Assembly (NCBI RefSeq): GCF_026410305.1
Contig: NZ_JAPMLQ010000002.1
Span: forward strand, 310,001 to 374,000
Reading direction: 5' to 3'
DNA length: 64,000 nucleotides
DNA from: Sulfitobacter sp. F26204
Lineage (GTDB): Bacteria; Pseudomonadota; Alphaproteobacteria; Rhodobacterales; Rhodobacteraceae
Shown here in pieces: positions 44,103 through 54,070 of this stretch (positions within the stretch are counted from its first letter, which is position 1; each line of letters starts with the position of its first letter). Position numbers and translations under genes: made by a program. The notes under the pieces are model-generated. The model was not told where the DNA came from and searched no databases. It worked only from the letters and a program-made list of their open reading frames with translations.

Positions 44103-45905
44103 ATGGCCGCCGAACCGATCCGCGCCCCGAACGGAATCAAAGAACGTGAGAAGTCACGCAATTTCGGGTCGTTGCGGGCTCTGATGCCGTTCATGATGCC
44201 GTACCGTTTGTTGATGGGGGGGGCGCTGCTTGCACTCATCAGCACGGCGATGGTCTCTCTTGCCATGCCGATGGCCGTGCGCCGTGTCGTTGATAATTTC
44301 GACAGTGCGGAAGGGGCGTTGCTGGATCAGTATTTCCTTGCCGCACTTGTCATTGCGGCTTTGCTGGCGGTTGGCACTGCCTTGCGGTTTGCCCTTGTGA
44401 CGCGCCTGGGAGAGCGCGTGGTTGCGGATATTCGCAAGGCGGTTTTTAACCGTGTGATCGGAATGAGCCCGGCGTTTTTTGAAAAGGTCCTTACCGGAGA
44501 GGTGTTAAGCCGGATCACCACCGACACAACATTGATTCAATCGGTGATCGGTTCTTCGGTTTCAATTGCACTGCGCAATGTGTTGCTTTTCATTGGCGGG
44601 TTGATCCTGATGCTGGCGACATCGGCCAAACTCGCAGGATTGGTTCTGTTGGTGGTACCTGCTGTTGTTATCCCGATCCTCACCTTGGGGCGGCGCATGC
44701 GCAAGCTGAGTCGCGAAACCCAAGACTGGATCGCTGAGTCTTCTGGAAAGGCTTCCGAAAGCCTTTCTGCCGTTCAGACCGTACAGGCCTTTACCCATGA
44801 AACCGCCAGCCGGAAACAATTTTCCGATGTGACGGAATCTTCTTTCCATGCAGCGCAACGGCGGATCAAGGTGCGTTCGCTGATGACGGCCATCGTGATC
44901 TTTCTGGCCTTCTCCGGCGTTGTTTGCGTTTTGTGGGTCGGCGCGCGGGATGTGCGGGCTGGCGAGATGACAACAGGTGCTCTGGTACAGTTCGTGATCT
45001 ATGCGGTGATGGTGGCGGGGGCGGTGGCTGCCCTGTCCGAAATCTGGGGTGAACTGCAACGCGCGGCAGGCGCGACAGAGCGATTGGTCGAATTGTTGCA
45101 GACAGACGATACCGTTCAGGACCAGGCCGAAGCGCTGGGTCTGCCTGTGCCGGTGCGTGGTGATATTTCACTGGAGAATGTCAGCTTTACCTATCCGGCC
45201 CGTCCTGATGCCATCGCGCTTGATCAGGTGTCACTTGACATCAAGGCAGGCGAGACCGTGGCCTTTGTCGGTCCGTCAGGGGCAGGGAAAACCACGATCA
45301 TTCAATTGATCTTGCGTTTCTACGATCCCCAATCGGGGCGTATCCTGCTGGACGGGATTGATTTGCGCGATCTGCCCCGCGAAGCCTTTCGGCGGGCAAT
45401 TGCCCTGGTGCCGCAAGACCCTGTGATCTTTGCCGCAAGCGCAGTGGACAACATCCGGTTCGGGCGTCCCGATGCCACGGATGACGAAGTGCGCGTCGCC
45501 GCGAAAGCAGCCGCCGCCCATGACTTTATCGCAGCCCTTCCGGAAGGGTATGACAGTTATCTGGGTGAACGCGGTGTGATGCTCTCGGGTGGGCAGAAGC
45601 AGCGCATTGCGATTGCCCGCGCCATCCTGCGCGATGCACCGGTCTTGTTGCTGGATGAAGCAACAAGCGCTCTGGATGCAGAAAGCGAAGGTTTGGTGCA
45701 ACAGGCGGTGGATCAACTGAGCCGGGATAGGACTACCCTGATCGTCGCGCACCGTCTGGCCACCGTGAAAAAGGCGGACCGTATTATCGTTCTGGACGCG
45801 GGGCGGGTCGTTGCAACTGGCACTCATGAGGAATTGGTTGCCAAAGAGGGCCTATATGCGCGTCTGGCAAGGCTGCAATTCACTGATGGCATCGCTGCCG
45901 GTTAA
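44103..45905 (+). CDS. ABC transporter, fused permease-ATPase (MsbA/lipid-exporter type)
   Basis: A 600-residue half transporter. An N-terminal membrane domain with six helices (about residues 30-330) is followed by an ATPase domain with Walker A GPSGAGKTT, signature LSGGQKQR and Walker B VLLLDEATSALD. Family context suggests export of a lipid or amphipathic compound as a homodimer, as in MsbA. In Rhodobacterales this subtype is a common single-copy exporter of uncertain cargo. It follows the tRNA gene by 94 bases and stands alone. Confidence 0.92.
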   Translation: MAAEPIRAPNGIKEREKSRNFGSLRALMPFMMPYRLLMGGALLALISTAMVSLAMPMAVRRVVDNFDSAEGALLDQYFLAALVIAALLAVGTALRFALVTRLGERVVADIRKAVFNRVIGMSPAFFEKVLTGEVLSRITTDTTLIQSVIGSSVSIALRNVLLFIGGLILMLATSAKLAGLVLLVVPAVVIPILTLGRRMRKLSRETQDWIAESSGKASESLSAVQTVQAFTHETASRKQFSDVTESSFHAAQRRIKVRSLMTAIVIFLAFSGVVCVLWVGARDVRAGEMTTGALVQFVIYAVMVAGAVAALSEIWGELQRAAGATERLVELLQTDDTVQDQAEALGLPVPVRGDISLENVSFTYPARPDAIALDQVSLDIKAGETVAFVGPSGAGKTTIIQLILRFYDPQSGRILLDGIDLRDLPREAFRRAIALVPQDPVIFAASAVDNIRFGRPDATDDEVRVAAKAAAAHDFIAALPEGYDSYLGERGVMLSGGQKQRIAIARAILRDAPVLLLDEATSALDAESEGLVQQAVDQLSRDRTTLIVAHRLATVKKADRIIVLDAGRVVATGTHEELVAKEGLYARLARLQFTDGIAAG

Positions 45906-45973
45906 TTCCCCCTTTTGTTTTCGTCTGATTAGGGGGCATACTTCCCGCGAACACACAAGAGGAGAAAACCAAC

Positions 45974-46405
45974 ATGGGTTTGTGGAGTTTTGTTAAAGGT
46001 GCCGGCAAGAAGGTCTTTGGCGGCGATGACGACGCCGAAGTATCCGGTGCAGCGCTTCAGGATGAATTGAAAGATCTTGGTCTGGACGCCGAAGGTCTGG
46101 ACATCACGGTTGAAGGGGACAAGGTCAAGGTGAGCGGCACAGCCGTCAGCCAGGAAATGAAAGAAAAGGTCATTCTGGCTGTTGGTAACGTCGAAGGCGT
46201 ATCTGCAGTGGATGATCAAATCGCAGGTGGCGAGGGCGAGCCGGTGTTCCATACCGTAGAACGCGGCGACACCCTGTCGGCGATTGCACAGAAAACTTTG
46301 GGCAAAGCATCCCGTTATCCTGAGATTTTCGAGGCCAACAAGCCGATGTTGACCCACCCTGACAAGATCTATCCAGGTCAGGTTCTGCGCATTCCCGTAA
46401 GCTGA
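45974..46405 (+). CDS. BON and LysM domain protein (Kbp/YgaU-like)
   Basis: A 143-residue protein with a BON domain (about 25-85, LDAEGLDITVEGDKVKVSGT) and a C-terminal LysM domain (about 92-142, FHTVERGDTLSAIAQKTLG to GQVLRIPV). The E. coli homolog Kbp is a potassium-binding stress protein. No signal peptide is present, as in Kbp, so it is probably cytoplasmic. An AGGAG site precedes the ATG and a strong terminator follows, making a single-gene unit. Confidence 0.93.
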   Translation: MGLWSFVKGAGKKVFGGDDDAEVSGAALQDELKDLGLDAEGLDITVEGDKVKVSGTAVSQEMKEKVILAVGNVEGVSAVDDQIAGGEGEPVFHTVERGDTLSAIAQKTLGKASRYPEIFEANKPMLTHPDKIYPGQVLRIPVS

Positions 46406-46449
46406 ACCGTAGCGCGCAGGCAACCGCGCCACCCCTGAAATCTAGCCAA

Positions 46450-46480
46450 GCCGCCGCACATTCCCTTGTGGCGGCTTTTT
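46450..46480 (+). terminator. Intrinsic terminator after the BON-LysM gene
   Basis: GCCGCCGCA (46450-46458) pairs with TGTGGCGGC (46467-46475) with one G-T pair and an 8-base loop, followed by TTTTT (46476-46480). Confidence 0.85.
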
Positions 46481-46605
46481 GCTGCGTCATTTACCCCGAT
46501 GACGCCGCGTTCCTATTGCAGCAATGCTTGCGGTGCAGGCGATTTAGCCGCATCCTGTTGCAAATGAAGATATGGCTCGCAAAGGGCTTTAGGGGAGGAA
46601 TGAAT

Positions 46606-48471
46606 ATGCCATACGCCGGGATGGAAGACCGCAACGCAATCGAGGCACAAATGCCTTGGGCCGACCGTGACGTGCCTGTCACACTCTATGGTCAGCTATC
46701 TCAAACCACGCAGAAATTCCCCAATCACAAGGCCATTTCCTATCAGATCCTCTCTGGCCCCAAGGACAAGACCGAGACATTCACCTGGAAACAGCTGCTT
46801 GATTCTGTTTCGCAGACAGCCAACCTGTTTCGCAGTCTGGGCATCGGAGCGAAAGATGTTGTTGCCTATGTACTGCCCAATTGTAACGAGGCGGTTCTGT
46901 CGTTGCTGGGCGGGGCGGTAGCGGGTATCGCCCAGCCGATCAACCCCCTGCTTGACCCTGAACAGATCGGATCAATCCTGCGTGAAACGGGGGCTTCGGT
47001 CGTTGTGACCCTGCGGCCCTTCCCTAAAACCGACGTTGCCGAAAAGACGGCGGAAGCGGTCAAGCTTGCCCCCGGTGTGCATACAGTTCTTGAAGTCGAT
47101 CTTGTGCGCTATTTGACCCCGCCAAAGTCATGGATCGTGCCCTTGATCCGGCCCAAGGGTCTGGTCGGCAATCAGGCCAAATATCTGAATTTCAACAGCG
47201 AGATCGCAAAGCACCCAACAACATTGTCATTCGAGGATGTTCAGGAAGACCGCGTCGGATTCTATTTCCACACCGGGGGTACGACTGGCACACCCAAGGT
47301 GGCACAGCATTTGTATTCCGGTGCCATTTACAACGGTTGGGTCGGGGCTGAAACGCTTTTGACGCCCGAGGATGTGATGCTTTGTCCTTTGCCGCTTTTC
47401 CATGTGATGGCCTGTCATGTGATGCTTATGGGGGCCGTGGCCTCGGGCGCGCATGTCGTGTTTCCGACCCCGCAGGGCTATCGCGGCGATGGCGTTTTTG
47501 CCAATCTCTGGAAGCTGGTCGAACGCTATCGGGTGACCTTTGTGGTTTCGGTGCCCACGGCCCTGGCTGCGACGATGCAAGTGCCTGTGAACGCGGATAT
47601 TTCAAGCGTGAAGACCGCCTTTTCCGGATCTGCCCCCCTACCGTTGGAATTGTTCCGCCGGTTTGAGGAAACCACAGGCATGACCATCGTTGAGGGTTAC
47701 GGCATGACCGAGGCCACCTGCCTGGTGTCGGGCAATCCGGCCGATGGCCTCAAGAAAGTCGGCTCGATCGGGATTTCGTTCCCCTATACGGATGTCAAGA
47801 TCGTGGCGAATGGCAAGGAGGTTGCCATCGATGAAGTTGGCGAAATTTGTGTCTCCAATCCCGGCGTCTATGTGGGCCATACTTATACGGAGACAGAGAA
47901 AAACAAGGATCTCTACTACGACGACAAGTACCTGCGCACCGGCGATCTGGGTCGTGTCGACAGTGACGGCTATCTTTGGATTACCGGACGTTCCAAAGAC
48001 CTGATCATCCGGGGGGGGCACAATATTGACCCTGCCGACATCGAAGAAGTGCTGCTGGGTCACGAGGCTGTCGCTTTTGCCGGCGCGATTGGCCAACCCG
48101 ACGCCCATGCGGGCGAGGTGCCATGTGCCTTTGTGGAGCTGGTCGATGGGGCCTCGGTTACACCTGAGGAACTGCTGGCCTATTGCCAGAAACACGTCAA
48201 GGAACGCGCGGCCCATCCCAAACATATCAAGATCATGGATGAACTGCCAAAGACGGCGGTTGGCAAGATTTTCAAACCGGATCTGCGCAAGGATGCGATC
48301 ATCCGTATCTATGACGCCGCTCTGGCCGAGGCCGGCGTTACGGCGCGGGTCGATCATGTCATTGATGACAAGAAACGCGGTTTGGTGGCAAAGCTGGCAA
48401 TGAAAGGCGCTTCGGCGGCTGATGTGGGCAATGTGCTGGGGGTCTTTAACACGCCTTGGGACCCGGTGTGA
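46606..48471 (+). CDS. Acyl-CoA synthetase (AMP-forming)
   Basis: A 621-residue adenylate-forming ligase. The AMP-binding motif is HTGGTTGTPK at about residue 222; EGYGMTEA and the C-terminal GRSKDLIIRGGHNIDPADIEE also fit. The catalytic Lys is expected in KTAVGKIFKP. The substrate is probably a fatty or other carboxylic acid. The ATG at 46606 is chosen because AGGGGAGGA (46591-46599) ends six bases upstream; an ATG at 46600 sits too close. The stop overlaps the next gene by GTGA, coupling it to an esterase. Confidence 0.9.
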   Translation: MPYAGMEDRNAIEAQMPWADRDVPVTLYGQLSQTTQKFPNHKAISYQILSGPKDKTETFTWKQLLDSVSQTANLFRSLGIGAKDVVAYVLPNCNEAVLSLLGGAVAGIAQPINPLLDPEQIGSILRETGASVVVTLRPFPKTDVAEKTAEAVKLAPGVHTVLEVDLVRYLTPPKSWIVPLIRPKGLVGNQAKYLNFNSEIAKHPTTLSFEDVQEDRVGFYFHTGGTTGTPKVAQHLYSGAIYNGWVGAETLLTPEDVMLCPLPLFHVMACHVMLMGAVASGAHVVFPTPQGYRGDGVFANLWKLVERYRVTFVVSVPTALAATMQVPVNADISSVKTAFSGSAPLPLELFRRFEETTGMTIVEGYGMTEATCLVSGNPADGLKKVGSIGISFPYTDVKIVANGKEVAIDEVGEICVSNPGVYVGHTYTETEKNKDLYYDDKYLRTGDLGRVDSDGYLWITGRSKDLIIRGGHNIDPADIEEVLLGHEAVAFAGAIGQPDAHAGEVPCAFVELVDGASVTPEELLAYCQKHVKERAAHPKHIKIMDELPKTAVGKIFKPDLRKDAIIRIYDAALAEAGVTARVDHVIDDKKRGLVAKLAMKGASAADVGNVLGVFNTPWDPV

Positions 48472-49403
48472 GTGAACCAGATTACCAAGCCCTGATCGAC
48501 GCAGAAACCTGGGCCTATATCGCGCGTCTTGATGCCTCCTATCCACCTGATGCGGTGGGCATGTCGATTGCCGATCAACGGGCCGCCTATGACAGGATGT
48601 GTCGTGTATTTCATGCGGAGCGTCCCGAAGGCGTGACTTCGCAGGATGTGGATTTTGGCGGCGTGAAGTGCCGTCATTATACCACCGGCACCGGTCACGT
48701 TACCGTGGTGTACTATCACGGTGGCGGTTTTGTTGTCGGGGGGCTGGAAAGCCATGATGACATCTGTGCTGAGATCTGCAAACGCAGCGGTTTGGATGTC
48801 ATATCCGTGGATTATGATCTCGCCCCAGAGGCGGTTTTCCCACAGTGCTTTGACACGGCATGGAGCGCCTTCGAAGCGGTGGCGGCAGGGCGTTCAGGTG
48901 ACATCGTTCTGTGCGGGGATAGCGCGGGGGGCAACCTTGCCGCTGCGGTGGCGCATCACGCGCGCGGCCGCGTAGATGGACGGATCGTGGGACAGGTGTT
49001 GATTTATCCCGGGCTTGGTGGCGATCAAAGCAAAGGGTCCTATGTGACCCACGCCGAGGCACCCCAACTGACCATGGCTGACATTGCGTTTTACAAGACC
49101 CTGCGCTTTGGCGGCAAAGAGCCGCCCTTGAATGACCCGCGGGCAGCACCGCTGAGCGATACTGATTTCACCGGTTTGCCGCCAACGGTTCTGGTCACGG
49201 CGCAATGTGATCCCCTGTCCAGCGACGGCGAAAGCTATCGCGATGCGCTGCTCGCGGCCGGAGGGCAGGCTGTCTGGTTTGATGTCGACGGCATGGTGCA
49301 TGCCTGTCTACGCGCCCGTAACATGAGCACCCGTGCGGCCGGGTTCTTTGACCATGTGGTCAGAGGTGTTCGCGCCCTGGGACAACGCAACTGGCCGTAT
49401 TGA
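48468..49403 (+). CDS. Alpha/beta hydrolase (hormone-sensitive-lipase family esterase)
   Basis: A 311-residue HSL-type esterase. The oxyanion motif is YYHGGGFVVGG, the nucleophile elbow GDSAGGN, the acid is Asp in CDPLSSDG and the base is His in DGMVHACL. The start is a GTG at 48468 overlapping the previous stop (GTGA); an in-frame TTG at 48456 is the alternative. Coupling to an acyl-CoA synthetase suggests that the pair frees an acid from an ester and activates it (inference). Confidence 0.9.
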   Translation: MSEPDYQALIDAETWAYIARLDASYPPDAVGMSIADQRAAYDRMCRVFHAERPEGVTSQDVDFGGVKCRHYTTGTGHVTVVYYHGGGFVVGGLESHDDICAEICKRSGLDVISVDYDLAPEAVFPQCFDTAWSAFEAVAAGRSGDIVLCGDSAGGNLAAAVAHHARGRVDGRIVGQVLIYPGLGGDQSKGSYVTHAEAPQLTMADIAFYKTLRFGGKEPPLNDPRAAPLSDTDFTGLPPTVLVTAQCDPLSSDGESYRDALLAAGGQAVWFDVDGMVHACLRARNMSTRAAGFFDHVVRGVRALGQRNWPY

Positions 49404-49478
49404 GCCGGGATCAAACGCTGGGACAGGGTGTATATTGCACCGTCACAGGCAAATCTGCACGACAAGAAAACACAGTTT

Positions 49479-50315
49479 CTAGGTCAGGAAACTCTTGGCT
49501 TTCATCGTGTCGGCCACCGGCGCGCCCAGACGCTTCAGGATGGTTGGTGCCAATTGCAACTGGTCGATCACGGTTTCCTCTGAGGGGCCTTCTGCATCGC
49601 CGAAATAATACAGTGCAGTCTCTTGTTGCAGGGCACCGCGACCGCCGTGGTGGCCGCGTTCATCCTGCCCGTGATCTGCGGTGACGATCACCTCGTATCC
49701 TGCGGCGCGCCATTTGGGAATGAAGGGGGCCAGCATCTCGTCCATGACGTGGCAGGCATGGTCCATTTCCTGACTTTCGTGAAAGAAACGGTGGCCCATG
49801 CTGTCCAATGTACAGGTGTGCAGCACGCCGTAATTCAGCCCGTGTTTCAGACAGAGATTGGTGAGCGTGGCAAAGAGATCAACGTCTGACGGAGTCATTT
49901 GATTGACCGACCCATAGCCCGTCATCGTATGGAAGCGGCCATGGTTTATCGTGTCGCTCTGTGGTTCATCGTATTCGATGTCACGCACATAATCAAAAGG
50001 ATGGCGGTTGAAGAACTCTGACCAGAAGGAATGGGCGACGGCCCCCGTGACACCCCCGGCGGCGCGGGTTTGGGCAAAGACGTCCTTGTGCTTGAGCCTG
50101 AACACATTGCCATTGCCGGTACAGCCGTGTTCGGACGGCGGGACGCCGGTATGGATGGTGGCATAGCAGGAAGCAGAGATTGAAGGCAGTGTCGCACGGT
50201 GTTTCCAGACGCGGGCATCGCCGCTGTCCACCCAGCCTTCGAGGTTGCCAAAAAGGCGGCGGAAATTGCGGTGCGGCACACCGTCGAGAATGATCAGAAG
50301 CAGTTTGTTGTCCAT
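49479..50315 (-). CDS. Alkaline-phosphatase-fold hydrolase (type I phosphodiesterase/nucleotide pyrophosphatase family)
   Basis: A 278-residue cytoplasmic phospho- or sulfo-hydrolase. The first metal Asp is in LLLIILDGVP, the likely nucleophile is Ser or Thr in ATLPSISASCYATIHTG, and further ligands are in LDSMGHRFFHE and VTADHGQDERGHHGG. No signal peptide is seen. The substrate is unknown; phosphonoacetate hydrolase and nucleotide pyrophosphatase are relatives. It lies downstream of the peptide importer on the same strand, with a 274-base gap, and is probably separate. Confidence 0.85.
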   Translation of the reverse strand: MDNKLLLIILDGVPHRNFRRLFGNLEGWVDSGDARVWKHRATLPSISASCYATIHTGVPPSEHGCTGNGNVFRLKHKDVFAQTRAAGGVTGAVAHSFWSEFFNRHPFDYVRDIEYDEPQSDTINHGRFHTMTGYGSVNQMTPSDVDLFATLTNLCLKHGLNYGVLHTCTLDSMGHRFFHESQEMDHACHVMDEMLAPFIPKWRAAGYEVIVTADHGQDERGHHGGRGALQQETALYYFGDAEGPSEETVIDQLQLAPTILKRLGAPVADTMKAKSFLT

Positions 50316-50530
50316 GATGCGGCTCCGGTTTGGATGGTCCTATGGTGGCTGAGCGCGCGCGCGGGCGCAACGGTTAACGAAATGTGATCCGGTGTTGGGC
50401 GAAAGGGGCGTTAACACCTTTGTTTTATGGCGCAATGGCGTGTCACCCCCATACACCCCCCGTACACCTGGAGTGCACCGGAAAGTGCATGATATTGAGG
50501 AAATCTCATGGTGAACGCAGCGCATGCGAA

Positions 50531-50549
50531 GGTGGCGCCAAACGCCACC
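50531..50549 (-). terminator. Hairpin downstream of the second peptide-importer operon
   Basis: GGTGGCG (50531-50537) pairs perfectly with CGCCACC (50543-50549), loop of 5. It lies about 40 bases after the fused ATPase stop. Only TT follows on the minus strand, so it is a modest terminator. The remaining gap to 50316 shows no gene. Confidence 0.5.
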
Positions 50550-50589
50550 ATGGGGGGGGATTGGTAGGGGGCATTCCCTCTGCGCCTGG

Positions 50590-52227
50590 TCAGTTTCCGG
50601 CGCTTTCCATCTTGCGGTGTGCTATCACCTCTTCGAGCCAGCCCAGTTTCATTTCCGGTACAGAGGAGAGCAACAGATCGGTGTAATCGTCGAAGGGAGG
50701 TGCCAGCACCTGAGACTTGGGCCCATAGCGCACGACCTCGCCCTGGAACATCACCGCGATGGAGTCAGCGATGGCTTTGACCGTCGCCAGATCGTGGGTG
50801 ATGAAGAGATAGGAAACATCTTCGATCTTCTGCAGCTTCAACAACAATTTCAGAATGCCGTCTGCAACAAGCGGATCCAACGCCGACGTTACCTCGTCGC
50901 AGATGATCAGCTTGGGTTTTGCCGCAAGTGATCGGGCGATGCAGACACGTTGCTTTTGACCGCCGGAGAGTTCGGCGGGATACCGGTCCTGAAAGCCGTC
51001 GCCGAGTTCGATTTCGTCAAGCAGTTCCTGAATGCGCTTCTGTTTGGCCTTGCCTTTGAGACCAAAGTAGAATTCCAGCGGACGCCCAATGATCGTGCCA
51101 ACGGTCTGGCGCGGATTCATCGCGGTATCGGCCATCTGATAGATCATCTGCAGCTCACGCAGATCGTCCAGAGGCCGGGTGGCAAGGTCAGGGGTGAGTG
51201 TGCGCCCATCAAAGGTGATGGTCCCTTCGGAAGGCGGGAGCAAGCCGGTTATGACGCGGGCAAGTGTGGATTTGCCGGAGCCGGATTCGCCCACGATTGC
51301 AAGCGTTTGGCCGGGATGCAATTCGACATTCACGTTCTTGAGAACATCAAAATCAGTGCCGCGGTAGCGGGCGGTGATGTTTTCGACCTTCAGCAGTGGG
51401 GTGTCGGTTGGTTCTTTCTCGATATGTTTGATCGAGCGGACCGAGACAAGCGCCTGTGTGTATTCCTCTTGTGGATTGTTGATGATCTGATCGGTGGTCC
51501 CGTATTCGACCATCGCGCCCTGTTGCAGCACCATGATGTGATCAGAAACCTGGGCCACGACGGCGAGATCATGGGTGATGTAAAGGGCTGCCACACCTGT
51601 ATCGCGGATCGCTTCCTTGATTGCGGCCAATACGTCGATTTGCGTTGTCACGTCCAGCGCGGTCGTCGGTTCGTCAAAGACCACGAGATCCGGCTGCGGG
51701 CAAAGCGCCAATGCCGTCATGCAGCGCTGAAGCTGTCCACCTGAGACCTGATGAGGATAGCGTGACCCGATGTTTTCGGGGTCAGGCAGGCCGAGCTTGG
51801 CAAAGAGTTCGACGGCGCGCTGTTCGGCATCGCTCTTGCTGAATTTTCCCTGTAGTATCGCGGCTTCTGTGACCTGCTCAAGAATTTTCTTGGCAGGGTT
51901 GAAGGAAGCAGCGGCAGATTGGGAAACATATGTCACTTCGGCCCCGCGCAGGCGGCGCACGTCGCGCAGGCTGGCTTGCAGCATGTCGCGGCCGTTTACC
52001 CAGACTTCGCCGCCGGTCAGTTCAACGCCACCTCGCCCATAGGCCATCGCAGCCAGACCGATGGTCGATTTGCCGGCACCGGATTCACCAATGAGGCCCA
52101 GCACCTTGCCCGCTTCGAGGTCGAAATCAACGCCATGCACGATTTCAATGTCGCGGGGACGTTCTCCGGGTGGATAGATTGTAGCGCCGATTTTCAGTCC
52201 ACGCACTTTCAGGAGGGGTTCTGACAT
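50590..52227 (-). CDS. Peptide-type ABC transporter, fused double ATP-binding protein (DppD-DppF fusion)
   Basis: A 545-residue protein with two complete ATPase domains. The first has Walker A GESGAGKST near residue 40, signature VSGGQLQR and Walker B LVVFDEPTTALD. The second starts near residue 275 with GESGSGKST, LSGGQKQR and LIICDEVTSALD. In the second Walker B the usual Pro after Glu is Val. One gene replaces the two-gene ATPase pair seen at 4.4-6.0 kb. The ATG at 52227 shares one base with the permease stop (TAATG). Confidence 0.93.
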   Translation of the reverse strand: MSEPLLKVRGLKIGATIYPPGERPRDIEIVHGVDFDLEAGKVLGLIGESGAGKSTIGLAAMAYGRGGVELTGGEVWVNGRDMLQASLRDVRRLRGAEVTYVSQSAAASFNPAKKILEQVTEAAILQGKFSKSDAEQRAVELFAKLGLPDPENIGSRYPHQVSGGQLQRCMTALALCPQPDLVVFDEPTTALDVTTQIDVLAAIKEAIRDTGVAALYITHDLAVVAQVSDHIMVLQQGAMVEYGTTDQIINNPQEEYTQALVSVRSIKHIEKEPTDTPLLKVENITARYRGTDFDVLKNVNVELHPGQTLAIVGESGSGKSTLARVITGLLPPSEGTITFDGRTLTPDLATRPLDDLRELQMIYQMADTAMNPRQTVGTIIGRPLEFYFGLKGKAKQKRIQELLDEIELGDGFQDRYPAELSGGQKQRVCIARSLAAKPKLIICDEVTSALDPLVADGILKLLLKLQKIEDVSYLFITHDLATVKAIADSIAVMFQGEVVRYGPKSQVLAPPFDDYTDLLLSSVPEMKLGWLEEVIAHRKMESAGN

Positions 52228-53042
52228 TAGCCGCGTCCTCCTTTGAGGGAAGTTGTTCGGTTCAGGATCCAATCGGCCACCAGGTTGATCGAGATACAGA
52301 GAGTGGCGATGGCATAAGCGGGATACAGGGCAGCCTGGATGCCGTAATTGATCCCTTCCTTGTTTTCTTTCACGATGCCGCCCCAATCTGCCAGTGGCGG
52401 TTGTACACCCAGGCCAAGGAAGGACAGGGTTGAGATGAACAGCACCATAAAGATAAAGCGCAGACCCATTTCGGCAACCAGTGGTGACAAGGCATTGGGT
52501 AGGGTTTCGCGAAAGATGATCCAGCCAATTTTCTCCCCCCGCAGACGGGCCGCCTCGACGTAGTCCATTACCGTGATGTCAACAGCGACGGCACGCGCAA
52601 GACGGAAGACGCGGGTGGAATCCAGCAATCCCATCAGCAGGATGAGGATCGTTGTCGTGGTCGGCATGACAGAGAGCACGACCAGGGCGAAAATCAGCGA
52701 CGGGATGGACATGATCAGATCGATGAAACGGCTGATCAGTTGATCGACCCAGCCACCAGACACAGCTGCAAAGAAACCAAGGACGGACCCGATGGTGAAG
52801 CTGAGGACGGTTGCCATGGTGGCGATAAAGATCGTTGTGCGCCCGCCGTAAATCAACCGGGTAAGCAGGTCACGACCGATGCTGTCGGTCCCAAGCAGAA
52901 ATTGCGCCGAAGAAGGTTCCCAGACGTCGCCGACGACTTCGGCCATCCCATAGGGAGCGATGAGAGGGGCGAACAGCGCGGTCAGGAAATAGAGACCGGT
53001 AAAGAACAACCCGATGAGTGCGGAAATGGGAATATTCTTCAT
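52227..53042 (-). CDS. Peptide-type ABC transporter permease (DppC type)
   Basis: A 271-residue permease with a single helix at the N terminus, the GTDSIGRDLLTRLIYGGR motif and the EAA loop DYVEAARLRGEKIGWIIFRE. Near the C terminus LSFLGLGVQPPLADWGGIV is conserved. It overlaps the partner permease by ATGA. Confidence 0.93.
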   Translation of the reverse strand: MKNIPISALIGLFFTGLYFLTALFAPLIAPYGMAEVVGDVWEPSSAQFLLGTDSIGRDLLTRLIYGGRTTIFIATMATVLSFTIGSVLGFFAAVSGGWVDQLISRFIDLIMSIPSLIFALVVLSVMPTTTTILILLMGLLDSTRVFRLARAVAVDITVMDYVEAARLRGEKIGWIIFRETLPNALSPLVAEMGLRFIFMVLFISTLSFLGLGVQPPLADWGGIVKENKEGINYGIQAALYPAYAIATLCISINLVADWILNRTTSLKGGRG

Positions 53043-54058
53043 TTTGGGTGCCTCAACCTTGGGTTTGCAAGGATCGATACAATGTCAGCAACCAGATTGA
53101 GGCCGATGTAGACGGCGGCAAAGATCAGGCCACAGGCCTGTACCACCGGCACGTCGCGTTTGCTGACGTGATCCACCAGATATTGCCCCATGCCGGGATA
53201 GGCAAAGACCACTTCGATCACCACAACCCCGACAACGAGATAGGCAAGATTGAGCATGACGACGTTAACGATGGGGGCAATGGCGTTTGGAAAGGCATGT
53301 TTGCGGATGATTTTTAGCATCCCCATGCCCTTGAGTTCAGCGGTTTCAATATATGCCGACTGCATGACGTTCAGAATCGCAGCGCGGGTCATGCGCATCA
53401 TATGGGCCAGAACAACCAAGGTCAGAACGATGATTGGCAGGGTGATGGATTTGATTTTTTCGATCAAGGTCATGCTGTCATTGATCAGGGCCACTGACGA
53501 AAATTTCAGGTTCGCAAGCAGCCAGGACTGAACCGGGTCGCCGAGAAAATCCATCGACTGAATCAACTGCGGCAGTTGGATCGCCAGAAAAAAGATAAGG
53601 ACGTAGCCGATCATGAATTCCGGGATCGAGATGGTTGTGAGCGTGATCGCGGAAATCAGCTTGTCCGGCCAGCGGTCCTTGTATCTGACCGCGAGCAGGC
53701 CAAGAGTTATTGCCAGCGGGACCGAGATGAGGGCAGCCCAGAAGGCAAGGAAAAGCGTGTTGGAGAGTCGGAAGCCAAGGCTTTCGGCGATGTCGCGGCC
53801 ATTGGTCAGGGCAACGCCAAGGTCACCTTGTAAAAAGCCTGCAAGCCATTGAAAATAGCGGGTCATGGGAGGATCGTTCAGACCCAGACTTTCGCGCATG
53901 TTGGCGAGGCTTTCAGGGGTCGCAGACTGGCCAAGTATTTGCTGGGCCACGTCGCCGGGCAACATCATGGTGCCGCCAAAAATCAGGATGGATGCTGCGA
54001 AGAGGAGCATCAAGCCCAGCGCAATGCGCTGAGCTATGAGTTTCAGGATTGGGTGCAT
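53039..54058 (-). CDS. Peptide-type ABC transporter permease (DppB type)
   Basis: A 339-residue permease with the usual N-terminal helix (ALGLMLLFAASILIF region), the LPGDVAQQILGQSATPES loop and the EAA loop AYIETAELKGMGMLKIIRKH. It starts 12 bases after the binding-protein stop and is coupled to the DppC-type gene. Confidence 0.93.
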   Translation of the reverse strand: MHPILKLIAQRIALGLMLLFAASILIFGGTMMLPGDVAQQILGQSATPESLANMRESLGLNDPPMTRYFQWLAGFLQGDLGVALTNGRDIAESLGFRLSNTLFLAFWAALISVPLAITLGLLAVRYKDRWPDKLISAITLTTISIPEFMIGYVLIFFLAIQLPQLIQSMDFLGDPVQSWLLANLKFSSVALINDSMTLIEKIKSITLPIIVLTLVVLAHMMRMTRAAILNVMQSAYIETAELKGMGMLKIIRKHAFPNAIAPIVNVVMLNLAYLVVGVVVIEVVFAYPGMGQYLVDHVSKRDVPVVQACGLIFAAVYIGLNLVADIVSILANPRLRHPK

Positions 54059-54070
54059 GCGAATGGCGCC

